A DNA stretch of 36,242 nucleotides from Oscillospiraceae bacterium (GTDB taxonomy: Bacteria; Bacillota; Clostridia; Oscillospirales; Ruminococcaceae): the NCBI GenBank assembly GCA_017472965.1, contig JAFUNR010000013.1:1-36242 (forward strand). Direction: 5' to 3'. Of this stretch, positions 7,951-16,533 are shown piece after piece. Made by a program: the position numbers and the translations under genes. The notes below the pieces were generated by a model. That model searched no databases. It saw nothing but the letters and a program-made list of their open reading frames with translations, and had not been told where the DNA came from. Every line of letters begins with the position of its first letter. Position 1 is the first letter of the stretch.

Positions 7951-10371
7951 GTGCTGCAAAAGAAATGGAACGACGGCTGGAAATTCTGGAAACAGAAGGA
8001 CAGCTTTGCCCTGCGGTGGGATACCCCCGCCCACGCACAGGAGATCGCCCTGCCCCATGATGCCATGATCCGCGAAAAACCCTATGCCGAAAGCCCCAAC
8101 GGCCACAACACCGGTTTCCGCGACGGCGGCGAATATGTATATTCCAAGACCTTCTTCCTGCCTGAGGAGGCAAAGGACCGCACATGGATGCTGCGCTTTG
8201 AGGGCGTATATATGCACGCCATGGTATTTGTGAACGAACAGTTCGCCGGCAAAAACACCTTTGGCTACACCACGCTGGAGGTACCGCTGAACGACCATCT
8301 GCGCTACGGTAAAAAGAACGAGGTACGCGTGCTGGTGCGCACCGGCAATATGCCCAACAGCCGCTGGTATTCCGGCGGCGGCATCTACCGCGATGTGTAT
8401 CTGGCCGAAGGCCCGCTGACCCATCTGGTGCCGGACGGGCTGGACATCATCACCGAGACCGCCGATGCCGAAGCCGCCGGTCTGCGGCTTTCCTGCGAGG
8501 CGGTCAACCGCCGTCCCGACCCGGTGAGCGCCGTGCTGACCACCGTGCTCACCGCGCCCGACGGCACCGAGGCCGTGCGCGAGACTACCCATTATGTGCT
8601 GATGGGCGGCGAGCGCCGCACCCTGCGTCAGCGCATCACAGTGGAAGCGCCCGCGCTGTGGGACGATATCACTCCCGCGCTTTACACCTGCACCCAGACG
8701 CTGGCAGTGGAGGGCGGCGAAGCCGACACCGTCTGCGAGCGCTTCGGCATCCGCACCCTGACACTGGATGCCGCCCACGGTATGCGCGTCAACGGCCGCA
8801 GCGTCAAATTCCGCGGCGCGTGTATCCACCACGACAGCGGCATTCTGGGCGCAGCCACCTTTGAGGACAACGAATACCGCCGCATCTCTCTGCTGAAGGC
8901 CGCCGGCTTCAACGCGGTGCGCATGGCGCACCATCCCATGTCCCCCGCCATGCTGCGCGCCTGCGACGAGCTGGGCGTTTATGTGATGGATGAGCTGTGC
9001 GATGTGTGGGACCGCTGCAAATCCAGCTATGACTACGGCCTGCACTTCCGCGAAAGCTGGCAGCAGGATGTGGCGCTGATGGTGCGCAAGGACCGCATCC
9101 ACCCCTGTGTGGTGATGTACAGCGTGGGCAACGAGATCCCCGAGATCGGCACCCCCCACGGCGCAAAGCTGTGCCACGAGCTGTGCGAGGCTATCCGCGC
9201 GCTGGATACCACCCGCTACACCCTTTCGGCCATCAACGGCGTATTCACCGTGGGCGACCGCATCGGCGAGATCATCCGCGATTTTGCCGGGGACAGCATT
9301 GACGAAAAGGCGCTGGAGGGCAACGTCAACCAGTTCATGGGGCTGATGTTCGGCCGCATGGAGGATACGGTGCGCCACCGCGTGGTGAGCGAACGGCTGG
9401 AGATGGCCTGCGCTTCCACCGATATCGCCGGCTACAACTACATGAGCAACCGCTATCTGGAGGACAGCAAAAAATACCCCAGCCGCATCATGGTGGGCAG
9501 CGAGACCTGGCCCCCCGAGATCCCCAGAAGCTGGCCGGTGATCTGCAGCCTGCCCTGTGTGCTGGGCGATTTCACATGGACCGGCTGGGATTACATCGGT
9601 GAAAGCGGCGGCGGCGTGCCCAAATACGAGGGCGAGCGGGATGATAAGCCGTATCATCTTTCCTTCGGCGGCGATCTGGATATCACCGGCGTGCGGCGGC
9701 CGGTCTCCTATTTCCGCGAGATGGTGTTCGGTCTGCGTAAGACCCCCTATATCGCGGTGCAGGATCCCTGCCATGCGCACCAGAAATTCCGCGCCGGCCC
9801 CTGGTCGCTGAGCGATGCCGTTGCCGGCTGGACCTGGCCCGGCTGTGAGAACGGCCGCGCTGTGGTGGAGGTTTACGCCCCCGGCGACGAGGTGGAGCTT
9901 TTTCAAAACGGCGTAAGCCTTGGCCGCAAAGCGGCAGGCGCTGCCGGCGGCTACCGCGCCCTGTTCGAGACCGTTTACACCCCCGGCGAGCTGCTGGCGG
10001 TCTGCTATGAAAACGGCGCGGAGCTGGGCCGCAGCACCCTTTGTACCGCCGGCGCGCCCGCCGCACTGGCCCTGACGCGGGAGGCCGGCCGCGAGGAGGA
10101 GCTGCTCTTTGTCCGCGTGCAGCTGCAGGATGCCGCCGGCATCCCCGTACCCGCCAAAGGTCTGCCGCTGAAGGCCACCGTCACCGGCGATGCGGTGCTG
10201 GCCGCCTTCGGCACGGGCGACCCCATCCCCGGCTACGATTACGCCGACGGCTGCATCACCAGCTTCGGCGCGGACGCTTTGCTCATCCTGCGCAAAACCG
10301 CCCCCGCCGGCACAGTCCGCATCACGGTGGAAGCCCCCTTTGCTGCCGCCGTCACCGAGCTTTGCTTCTGA
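7951..10371 (+). CDS. GH2 family beta-galactosidase/glycosidase
   Basis: 806 residues from a GTG with AAAGGAGG ten bases upstream. Order of domains: jelly-roll sugar-binding domain (about 1-155, with NSRWYSGGGIYRDVYL at 136-151), immunoglobulin-like domain (about 160-270), TIM barrel (about 272-560) and C-terminal Ig-like domains (about 600-806). The acid/base is Glu395 in SVGNEIPEIG and the likely nucleophile is Glu518 in VGSETW. VKFRGACIHHDSG (285-297) is the usual start of a GH2 barrel. No signal peptide, so it is a cytoplasmic exo-enzyme. GH2 covers beta-galactosidases, beta-glucuronidases and others; the architecture resembles DUF4982-containing beta-galactosidases, but specificity cannot be read here. 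It has its own promoter region and terminator. Confidence 0.88.
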   Translation: MLQKKWNDGWKFWKQKDSFALRWDTPAHAQEIALPHDAMIREKPYAESPNGHNTGFRDGGEYVYSKTFFLPEEAKDRTWMLRFEGVYMHAMVFVNEQFAGKNTFGYTTLEVPLNDHLRYGKKNEVRVLVRTGNMPNSRWYSGGGIYRDVYLAEGPLTHLVPDGLDIITETADAEAAGLRLSCEAVNRRPDPVSAVLTTVLTAPDGTEAVRETTHYVLMGGERRTLRQRITVEAPALWDDITPALYTCTQTLAVEGGEADTVCERFGIRTLTLDAAHGMRVNGRSVKFRGACIHHDSGILGAATFEDNEYRRISLLKAAGFNAVRMAHHPMSPAMLRACDELGVYVMDELCDVWDRCKSSYDYGLHFRESWQQDVALMVRKDRIHPCVVMYSVGNEIPEIGTPHGAKLCHELCEAIRALDTTRYTLSAINGVFTVGDRIGEIIRDFAGDSIDEKALEGNVNQFMGLMFGRMEDTVRHRVVSERLEMACASTDIAGYNYMSNRYLEDSKKYPSRIMVGSETWPPEIPRSWPVICSLPCVLGDFTWTGWDYIGESGGGVPKYEGERDDKPYHLSFGGDLDITGVRRPVSYFREMVFGLRKTPYIAVQDPCHAHQKFRAGPWSLSDAVAGWTWPGCENGRAVVEVYAPGDEVELFQNGVSLGRKAAGAAGGYRALFETVYTPGELLAVCYENGAELGRSTLCTAGAPAALALTREAGREEELLFVRVQLQDAAGIPVPAKGLPLKATVTGDAVLAAFGTGDPIPGYDYADGCITSFGADALLILRKTAPAGTVRITVEAPFAAAVTELCF

Positions 10372-10382
10372 AGCCCGCATGT

Positions 10383-10411
10383 AAAAAAAGAAAGCCCTTT
10401 GCACGGGGCTT
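10383..10411 (-). terminator. Leftward terminator for the MBL-fold gene
   Basis: Arms AAGCCC (10392-10397) and GGGCTT (10406-10411) followed, reading leftward, by TCTTTTTTT. It sits back-to-back with the rightward terminator of the GH2 gene at 10427, as expected between convergent genes. Confidence 0.7.
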
Positions 10412-10426
10412 GTCTGTAAACCAAGA

Positions 10427-10463
10427 ACGGGAGCTGCTGCATGATCGCAACAGCTCCCGTTTT
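10427..10463 (+). terminator. Terminator after the GH2 gene
   Basis: Ten-base arms ACGGGAGCTG (10427-10436) and CAGCTCCCGT (10451-10460), a 3-bp inner stem, then TTT. Confidence 0.8.
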
Positions 10464-10497
10464 CTGTATCTGCGCACCGGATCGCAGCCGCCCCCCG

Positions 10498-10538
10498 CTC
10501 TCCTTTTGGGAGAACTGTCACCGCAGGTGACCGAGAGG
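10498..10538. repeat. Compact palindromic element, possible interspersed repeat
   Basis: Two small hairpins, TCTCC/GGAGA (10499-10513) and TCACC/GGTGA (10518-10530), are enclosed by CTCTC and GAGAG (10498-10502 and 10533-10537). It sits in the 130-base gap between a terminator and the end of the MBL-fold gene. It resembles the short palindromic elements scattered through some Ruminococcaceae genomes; I recall that type but cannot confirm it here. Confidence 0.4.
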
Positions 10539-10593
10539 GTTCGGCCCGCTGAAAGTATCCTTTATCGCTTGTTATATTGGAATTTATTGGAAT

Positions 10594-11355
10594 TTATATG
10601 TGTATTTGAAAATCACCAAAATCAAACATACCGCTGCCCTGCCGGAACTTGTTTTGGCTGTGTATTTCGCAAAACGCATCGTAAATTCTATCGACTGTTC
10701 CGACGGGAATATTGATATTGTGATGCGAAGGACATATTTTTTGTATGTCAAGCTTTCTGATTTTATCAACCGAATGCATAAAGTCAATCGGATTCGTCGA
10801 TGGATAGAATGCGTCAAGGCATCCGCTGTATATCAGATCTCCCGAATACAAGTATCCACGCTCTTTTTCATAAAAGCAGCAATGTCCGGGAGAGTGTCCG
10901 GGAGTATGAAGTACCTGAAGCCTTCTGCTGCCCGATTCTATCATGTCATCGTCACGCAGCGCGAATGACGGCATACCTTGAAAAACCTGATAGCTCTCAA
11001 TATTGAAATCACTTGGAAAATCACACGGCTTTCGGGTGAGGTTTTCCTTGACCGTTTCAAGTGGGAGCGGAAACTTTTCGGATATCCAGATTATCTCTTT
11101 TTCATGCACGGCAAAATCACGGAAATACCTGTGACCGCCGATATGATCCCAATGAACATGCGTTGTTATCACGAGGACGGGCAAAGAAGTAATGCTGTTG
11201 ACAACGCTTTTAATATTTGCCACGCCTAAACCGGTATCAATTAAAATGGCGCGTTCTGTGCCGAGCAATAAATAGCAATGCGGTTCTTCCCAGTGCCCAT
11301 ATTCACTTATTGCAAATGTTTCATTATCAATCTTTTCGATATGAAACCATTCCAC
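10594..11355 (-). CDS. Metallo-beta-lactamase-fold hydrolase
   Basis: 253 residues from a GTG with GAGGGGG about ten bases upstream. The full metal set of the MBL fold is present: HVHWDH (66-71), TPGHSPG with His154, SGD with Asp173, and His211 in CPSHHN. This is the glyoxalase-II-like hydrolase branch rather than a recognised beta-lactamase: there is no signal peptide, so it is cytoplasmic and probably cleaves a thioester, lactone or phosphoester. Its base composition is clearly richer in A and T than either neighbour, which points to a different origin. It lies 45 bases downstream of the AraC gene on the same strand and may be co-transcribed with it. Substrate unknown. Confidence 0.85.
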   Translation of the reverse strand: MEWFHIEKIDNETFAISEYGHWEEPHCYLLLGTERAILIDTGLGVANIKSVVNSITSLPVLVITTHVHWDHIGGHRYFRDFAVHEKEIIWISEKFPLPLETVKENLTRKPCDFPSDFNIESYQVFQGMPSFALRDDDMIESGSRRLQVLHTPGHSPGHCCFYEKERGYLYSGDLIYSGCLDAFYPSTNPIDFMHSVDKIRKLDIQKICPSHHNINIPVGTVDRIYDAFCEIHSQNKFRQGSGMFDFGDFQIHI

Positions 11356-11400
11356 AGCACATTCCCCCTCAAATTGGAATTTTTCCGTTTGCGCGGGCGC

Positions 11401-12537
11401 TCACTCCCTGCCGCTGCGGTAGGCGGATGGCGCAAGGCCGGTCTTGCGGCGGAACATCACCGCAAAATGGTCGGCGCTGCGGTAGCCCACCTGCCCGGCG
11501 ATCTGCTCCACCGAAAGGGCGGTGTTTTCCAGCAGGTGGACGGCGGCCTCCAGCCGGCAATCGGTGAGCAGCTGCATCAGGGTGCGGCCGGTCTCGCGCC
11601 GGATCAGGCGGGAGAGGTAGGAGGGATTGTAGTGGAAGGCCTCGGAAAGGCTTTCCAGCGTAAGATCGGCATAATTCTGCTGGATATACTGCAGCAGCGC
11701 TGTGACCAGCGCGCGGCGATCGGCGGTGCGGCGGGTCTCCTCCGATGCGGGCAGGGGCTGCGGAGTACGCAGCAGCTGCACAAAGAACAGCTGCAGCCAG
11801 TGCAGGAATGCCTGCTCGGCGTAGGGCTCCTGCCGGGCGATGCTCTCGATGAAAAGGTTCTGCACGATGCGCAGCACCGCCTGCGTGGGCGGCAGCGTGA
11901 ACAGCAGATATTCCCTTTGCGTGGCGTACAGCGCGCGGCGGAAAAAGCCGTGCAGCAGGGTATTCTGCGGCACTGTATCCAGAAAATATTTTTCAAACCG
12001 TTCCCGCACGGCGATGATATCCAGCACCAGATCCTGCGGGGTACATTCCAGATAGTAGGGCACCCCCGGCGCCAGCACGATCAGCTGGCCGGCGTGCAGG
12101 CTGTGCACATCCCGCTTGGCGTGCAGGATGCAGTCGCCCCGCAGCACATAAAGCACCACAAAATGTTCCGGCAGCTGGGTAAAAACCGGCGGCGAGCCCA
12201 CCGATTCCAGCGAGATGCGCACCGCGGAGACCGGATGGCGCAGCTTCAGCACGGGAGCCTGCGGCGCGGCGGGCAGCTCCATATAGCCGACGGGCGGCTC
12301 CTCCAGCAGGTGCGGTGAAACGCGGATGACCATATCCCACGCAAGCCGGTGCAGCTGCTCCATATCTGCAGCATCCCACGAAAGGAAATCCGGATCCTGC
12401 GGGCGCTGCGGCGCATAGCTGCCCGCCTGCCACAGTTCCCGCGCTGCCTCGCGAAAGCCGATGGCACGGCGCTGCGCGGTGCGTGTATCCCAGATATACC
12501 GCTGGATCTCTCCGAATGTCACATAGCCCTCCTGCAT
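11401..12537 (-). CDS. AraC family transcriptional regulator
   Basis: 378 residues; the ATG at 12537 has GGGAGGAG in place. The frame stays open upstream but the homology and the Shine-Dalgarno site fix this start. A cupin-like sensor domain lies at about 90-180 (HSLHAGQLIVLAPGVPYYL). The C-terminal about 100 residues hold the two helix-turn-helix motifs of AraC proteins (LESLSEAFHYNPSYLSRLIRRETG, then SVEQIAGQVGYRSADHFAVMFRRKTG), quoted here in two parts: LTLESLSEAFHYNPSYLSRL and IAGQVGYRSADHFAVMFRR. It is divergent from the MATE exporter, which is its most likely target. The inducer cannot be deduced. Confidence 0.92.
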   Translation of the reverse strand: MQEGYVTFGEIQRYIWDTRTAQRRAIGFREAARELWQAGSYAPQRPQDPDFLSWDAADMEQLHRLAWDMVIRVSPHLLEEPPVGYMELPAAPQAPVLKLRHPVSAVRISLESVGSPPVFTQLPEHFVVLYVLRGDCILHAKRDVHSLHAGQLIVLAPGVPYYLECTPQDLVLDIIAVRERFEKYFLDTVPQNTLLHGFFRRALYATQREYLLFTLPPTQAVLRIVQNLFIESIARQEPYAEQAFLHWLQLFFVQLLRTPQPLPASEETRRTADRRALVTALLQYIQQNYADLTLESLSEAFHYNPSYLSRLIRRETGRTLMQLLTDCRLEAAVHLLENTALSVEQIAGQVGYRSADHFAVMFRRKTGLAPSAYRSGRE

Positions 12538-12585
12538 GGCGGCTCCTCCCTCTCTCTGCTGCTTTTCCGGTGGTATTCTCTGTTT

Positions 12586-12614
12586 ATTATACCGCATCTG
12601 CGCAAAAACGGCAA
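12586..12614 (-). promoter_or_regulatory. Promoter for the AraC gene
   Basis: Reading leftward: TTGCCG (12609-12614), 17-base spacer, perfect TATAAT (12586-12591). The -10 ends 48 bases before the ATG. Confidence 0.7.
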
Positions 12615-12653
12615 CCTGTCCGTTTTCCAAAGCCGCTGTTTTGCGCCGCCGCA

Positions 12654-12682
12654 TTGCACAGCGGGCAAAAATGTGGTATGAT
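12654..12682 (+). promoter_or_regulatory. Promoter for the MATE gene, extended -10
   Basis: TTGCAC (12654-12659), 17-base spacer, TATGAT (12677-12682) preceded by TGG, an extended -10. The start codon is 35 bases downstream. The two divergent -35 boxes are 39 bases apart, room for one AraC dimer. Confidence 0.7.
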
Positions 12683-12717
12683 GGATGCAAACATTTTTCT
12701 TTACAGGAGAAACGATC

Positions 12718-14109
12718 GTGCACTTGAAACAACGCTACAAAAATGCATGGGGCACCGCCGCGGTGATCATGAGCCTTGCCTGGCCCACCATTGTGGAGCA
12801 GGTGATGCACACTGCGGTGCAGTATGTGGATACCGCCATGGTGGGCTCGCTGGGTACACAGGCCACGGCGGCGGTGGGCAGCACCGGCACCATCGGCTGG
12901 CTGGTGATGGGCAGCCTTTCGGCGCTGGGCGTGGGCTTTCTGGCCATGATCGCTCAGGCAGTGGGTGCAAACGAGACCGACCGCGCCCGCAAAGTGGTAT
13001 CGCAGGCGGTGTTTGTCACGCTGGTGCTGGGCGTGCTGACCACGGTGGTATGCGCGGTGATCAGCCCCTTTGTACCGGTATGGATGCGGGCGGATCCCGC
13101 CATTCAGGGGCTGGCCTCCCGCTATTTCTTCATTCTGTACCTGCCCATGCTGCCCCGTGCGGCATCGGCCATTTTCGGCACGGTACTGCGGGCGGCAGGG
13201 GATACCCGCACCCCCATGAAGGTGGGCGTGATCGTCAACCTCATCAATGTGGTGCTGAACTTTCTGCTGATCTATCCTGCCCGCACGCTTTCGGTATTCG
13301 GCCTTGCCTTTACCCTGCCGGGTGCGGGGCTCGGCGTAGTGGGCGCGGCTATCGCCAGCGCCGTCGCCTTCACATGGGGCGGCATCCACATCACGGTGGT
13401 GCTGTGGCGGCATCCGGTGGTTTCGCCCAAAGGCTGCGGTATCAAGCCGGATGCGGCCATTCTGCGGCCCTGCCTGAAGATTGCGCTGCCCAATATGCTG
13501 CAGCGGTTTGCCACCTCGCTGGGATATGTGGTATTTGCCGCCATGATCAACTCCATCGGCGAGGTCGCCACCGCCGCCCACACCATTGCCAACACGGTGG
13601 AATCCGCCTTTTACATTCCCGGCTACGGTATGCAGACCGCCGCCGCCACCCTGACCGGCAACGCCTACGGCGCACGGGACAACAAGCGGATGCGGGAGCT
13701 TTCGCGGATGTTCATCCCCATCGAAGTGGTGCTGATGATCCTTTCCGGCGGAGCGCTGTTCTTCAGTGCGCCGGCGCTGATGGGGCTTTTCTCCAAAAGC
13801 AGCGAGGTCATCGAGCTGGGCGGCGCCGTGCTGCGCATGGTGGCGCTTTCCGAGCCGTTCTACGGGGTCTCCATCATTGTGGAGGGCATGATGATGGGCG
13901 TGGGGCAGACCAGACGGCCCTTTGTTTATAACGTGATCGGCATGTGGGGCATCCGCATCGTGGGCACCTTTATCTGCACCCAGCTGCTGGGGCTTGGGCT
14001 GATCTCCGCGTGGGGCTGCATGATCGGCCACAATATGTTCCTGTTTATACTGTATCTGATCGCCTATCTGCGCGACAGCTGGAATCCGCTGCGCAGCACC
14101 GCGGCGTAA
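12718..14109 (+). CDS. MATE family multidrug/toxin efflux transporter
   Basis: 463 residues from a GTG preceded by AGGAG at eight bases; an in-frame ATG at 12685 lies before that site and has none of its own. About twelve hydrophobic segments fit two six-helix MATE halves. Diagnostic stretches are SLAWPTIVEQVMHTAVQYVD, MVGSLGTQATAAVG and, later, LRAAGDTRTPM and GMMMGVGQTRRPFVYN. MATE proteins export cationic compounds or metabolites in exchange for Na+ or H+. Transcribed divergently from the AraC regulator and closed by a strong terminator, so it is a single-gene unit. The cargo is unknown. Confidence 0.92.
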   Translation: MHLKQRYKNAWGTAAVIMSLAWPTIVEQVMHTAVQYVDTAMVGSLGTQATAAVGSTGTIGWLVMGSLSALGVGFLAMIAQAVGANETDRARKVVSQAVFVTLVLGVLTTVVCAVISPFVPVWMRADPAIQGLASRYFFILYLPMLPRAASAIFGTVLRAAGDTRTPMKVGVIVNLINVVLNFLLIYPARTLSVFGLAFTLPGAGLGVVGAAIASAVAFTWGGIHITVVLWRHPVVSPKGCGIKPDAAILRPCLKIALPNMLQRFATSLGYVVFAAMINSIGEVATAAHTIANTVESAFYIPGYGMQTAAATLTGNAYGARDNKRMRELSRMFIPIEVVLMILSGGALFFSAPALMGLFSKSSEVIELGGAVLRMVALSEPFYGVSIIVEGMMMGVGQTRRPFVYNVIGMWGIRIVGTFICTQLLGLGLISAWGCMIGHNMFLFILYLIAYLRDSWNPLRSTAA

Positions 14110-14147
14110 AAAAGGATCTGTTGCAGAATTGCAACAGATCCTTTTTT
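14108..14147 (+). terminator. Strong terminator after the MATE gene
   Basis: Perfect 12-bp arms GGATCTGTTGCA (14114-14125) and its complement (14130-14141), four-base loop, A-tract before and six T after. Likely works in both directions. Confidence 0.95.
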
Positions 14148-14194
14148 ATGCCGGAATGTGCCGGTTTCCGCGCTGCGATTCCCCCAACACAGAC

Positions 14195-14237
14195 AAAAAC
14201 CGCGCCGCGGGCGCTTGCAAAGCCCGACGGCGCGGTT
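14195..14237 (-). terminator. Leftward terminator of the ABC transporter-AbgB operon
   Basis: Arms AACCGCGCCG (14198-14207) and CGGCGCGGTT (14228-14237) plus an inner five-pair stem, followed leftward by TTTTTGTCTG. It lies 43 bases past the amidohydrolase stop. Confidence 0.85.
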
Positions 14238-14279
14238 CGGTACAGATCTTTTTTATACGCCGGCGGTACGGCGCAGGGA

Positions 14280-15728
14280 TCACATCATTTCCTCTACAGG
14301 CACGGGCACGGCATCCGGCTCGATGGGGCAGATATAGCCCGCAGCAGTGGCCTTTTCAAACTCGGCACGGGCGGCGGCACGCAGGCTGCCGTCCTCCAGC
14401 AGATCCACAGCGGTGGCGGCCAGCACCTGTGCGGCATAGAGCATACCCTTGTGGGCAATGCTCGTCTTGCCGGCAGAGACGATCTGCCAGCTGTGGCCGG
14501 GAATGCCGGAGGGCCAGGTAGCGGCGGAGATCTGGGAGGTGGGAGTCTGCCAGCTGACATCCGCCACATCGGTGGAGCCGGGGCTCTGGGTATTGGAATG
14601 ATAGAACGGCATGACGAAATCGTTCATGGGTCTGGTGCCGTTTTCGGTCAGCTCCGCCACCTTTGCGCGGATGGCGGGATCATCCGTTGCACCCTTGCCG
14701 GGCATATGATCCATGGGCGGGAAGGTCTTTTTGATCTCGGCGGCCCATGCCAGCTCCTCCTCGGTATAAACCGGAGCGGGCGCATCGAGGAAATTGGCGT
14801 ACAGCGCCTTTTCGATGGGCTCATTGGGCACCAGATCGGCGGTGCCATCGATGAAGCGGCGGCTGATGGTGGTATCTGTCATCAGCGCAGCGCCCTTGGC
14901 GATATTGTCCACGCGGGCCAGCAGCGCCTTGGTGTTGGGCACATTATTGGAGCGCACCATATACAGCACGGTGGCCTTGGGCTGCACCACATTGGGGGAG
15001 ACGCCGCCGGCATTGGTGATGGCATAGTGCAGGCAGTCGGTACGGGGCATATGCTCACGCAGGAACTGCACGCCCAGATTCATCAGCTCCACGGCATCCA
15101 GCGCACTGCGGCCCTGATGAGGGTTGCCCGCGGCGTGGGCGGAAAGACCGTGGAAGGTGTACTCGACCTGCATGGAGGTATTGTTGGTACCGGTGAAGAT
15201 CTCGTTCACCGAGCCGGGATGCCAGCACAGTGCCGCATCCAGACCGTAGAACATCCCCTCACGCGCCATAAATGCCTTGCCTGCGCCGCCCTCCTCACCG
15301 GGGCAGCCGTAGAAGATAACGGTGCCGCTGCCGGGGCCCTTGGCCTCCAGATACTTCTTGACCGCCCATGCGGCGGCAAGGCTGCCCATGCCCAGCAGGT
15401 TGTGGCCGCAGCCGTGGCCGGCGGCGCCCTCGGTCAGAGGACAGGGCTCGGTGGCACCCGCCGCCTGTGACAGATAGGCCAGTGCATCGTATTCACCCAG
15501 AATACCGATGACGGGCTTGCCGCTGCCGTAGCTGCCGGAAAAGGCAGTTTTCATGCCGGCAATGCCGGAGGTGACCTCAAAGCCCAGCGCAGCCAGCATC
15601 TTCTCATAGATTTCCGTGGCCTTGTGCTCGCTGAGGGAAAGCTCCGGCGCATCCCAGATGGCGTCGGAAGCATCAAAGAACTGCTGTTTATTTTCTTCCA
15701 GCAGGGTATAAAGCTCCTGTTTGGTCAT
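14280..15728 (-). CDS. AbgB-like M20 amidohydrolase
   Basis: 482 residues, very close to the 481 of E. coli AbgB, the B subunit of p-aminobenzoyl-glutamate hydrolase. The ATG at 15728 has GGAGG in place. M20 metal motifs: GEYDALAY (78-85), GAAGHGCGHN (101-110) and GCPGEEGGAGK (141-151), with a dimerisation/lid insertion around 190-300 (FHGLSAHAAGNPHQGRSALD). The enzyme should cleave an amide such as an aminobenzoyl- or acyl-amino acid in the cytoplasm. It follows the amino-acid ABC transporter genes by 76 bases and precedes their terminator, which suggests that the transporter imports its substrate. No AbgA partner is seen, so a homomeric enzyme with another amide substrate is equally possible. 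Confidence 0.85.
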   Translation of the reverse strand: MTKQELYTLLEENKQQFFDASDAIWDAPELSLSEHKATEIYEKMLAALGFEVTSGIAGMKTAFSGSYGSGKPVIGILGEYDALAYLSQAAGATEPCPLTEGAAGHGCGHNLLGMGSLAAAWAVKKYLEAKGPGSGTVIFYGCPGEEGGAGKAFMAREGMFYGLDAALCWHPGSVNEIFTGTNNTSMQVEYTFHGLSAHAAGNPHQGRSALDAVELMNLGVQFLREHMPRTDCLHYAITNAGGVSPNVVQPKATVLYMVRSNNVPNTKALLARVDNIAKGAALMTDTTISRRFIDGTADLVPNEPIEKALYANFLDAPAPVYTEEELAWAAEIKKTFPPMDHMPGKGATDDPAIRAKVAELTENGTRPMNDFVMPFYHSNTQSPGSTDVADVSWQTPTSQISAATWPSGIPGHSWQIVSAGKTSIAHKGMLYAAQVLAATAVDLLEDGSLRAAARAEFEKATAAGYICPIEPDAVPVPVEEMM

Positions 15729-15804
15729 GGTTTTACCCTCCAATCTTGCGCATAGCGCAACATAAGTTCATTGCAGAAAAGCAGCGGCGCGAAGGTTGCC
15801 GCGA

Positions 15805-16533
15805 TCACAGCACTTTTCTCAGGAAATCCTGCAGACGGGGATGGGTGGGGTTGGTGAAGAACACATCGGGAGAGCCGCTTTCCAGAATGTTGCCCTCGGC
15901 GATGAACAGCACGCGGTCGGAGACCTCGCGGGCAAAGCCCATCTCATGGGTGACGATGACGCTGGTCATACCGGTCTTGACCAGACCCTTGATGACCTCC
16001 AGCACCTCGCCGACCATTTCGGGGTCAAGAGCGGAGGTGGGCTCATCGAACAGCATCACATCCGGCTCCATAGCCAGCGCACGCACAATGGCAAGACGCT
16101 GCTTCTGGCCGCCGGAAAGGGTGCCGGGCATCTCGTCCATTTTTTCCAGCAGGCCGACGCGGTTGAGCAGCTCTTTGGCCATTTCAACGGCCTCGGCTTC
16201 GCTCTTGCCCTTGAGCAGCTTGGGCGCAAGGGTGATATTGTCGCACACGGAAAGGTGGGGGAACACATTGAACTGCTGGAACACCATACCCATCTTCTGG
16301 CGGTGCTTGTCAATATCCACCTTTTTGCCGGTGATCTCCTCACCTTCAAAATAGATGTGACCCTTTTCGGGGGTCTCCAGCAGATTGAGGCAGCGCAGGA
16401 AAGTGGACTTGCCGCCGCCGGACGGGCCGATGATGGAGACCACCTCGCCCTTATGGATGGTTTCATTGACACCGGTGAGCACCTTCAGCTTGCCAAAGCT
16501 CTTGTGCAGGTCAACTGTTTTGATCATTTCCAT
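15805..16533 (-). CDS. Polar amino-acid ABC transporter, ATP-binding subunit
   Basis: 242 residues with all nucleotide-binding motifs: Walker [10 protein letters not shown] (36-44), Q-loop FQQFNVFPH (85-93), signature TLSGGQKQR (138-146), Walker [15 protein letters not shown] (159-172) and H-loop His196 in VTHEMGFA. That last stretch is typical of the GlnQ/HisP (PAAT) group. It drives import by the permease encoded just upstream. Its ATG overlaps the permease stop by one base (TAATG), and GGAGG precedes it, so translation is probably coupled. The specific amino acid is not readable from the ATPase. Confidence 0.93.
   Translation of the reverse strand: MEMIKTVDLHKSFGKLKVLTGVNETIHKGEVVSIIGPSGGGKSTFLRCLNLLETPEKGHIYFEGEEITGKKVDIDKHRQKMGMVFQQFNVFPHLSVCDNITLAPKLLKGKSEAEAVEMAKELLNRVGLLEKMDEMPGTLSGGQKQRLAIVRALAMEPDVMLFDEPTSALDPEMVGEVLEVIKGLVKTGMTSVIVTHEMGFAREVSDRVLFIAEGNILESGSPDVFFTNPTHPRLQDFLRKVL

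Noticed and set aside
7903-10521. Open frame of about 870 codons opposite the GH2 gene
   Set aside because: Same kind of GC-driven shadow; the GH2 protein on the plus strand is complete and has catalytic residues.
12538-14031. Apparent 500-residue upstream extension of the AraC protein
   Set aside because: It is antisense to the MATE gene and low in complexity. A strong Shine-Dalgarno site and a promoter place the AraC start at 12537.
14108-14147. Long perfect inverted repeat as the end of an insertion sequence
   Set aside because: A-tract and T-tract on the two sides and position just after the MATE stop make it a terminator. No transposase or target duplication is present.
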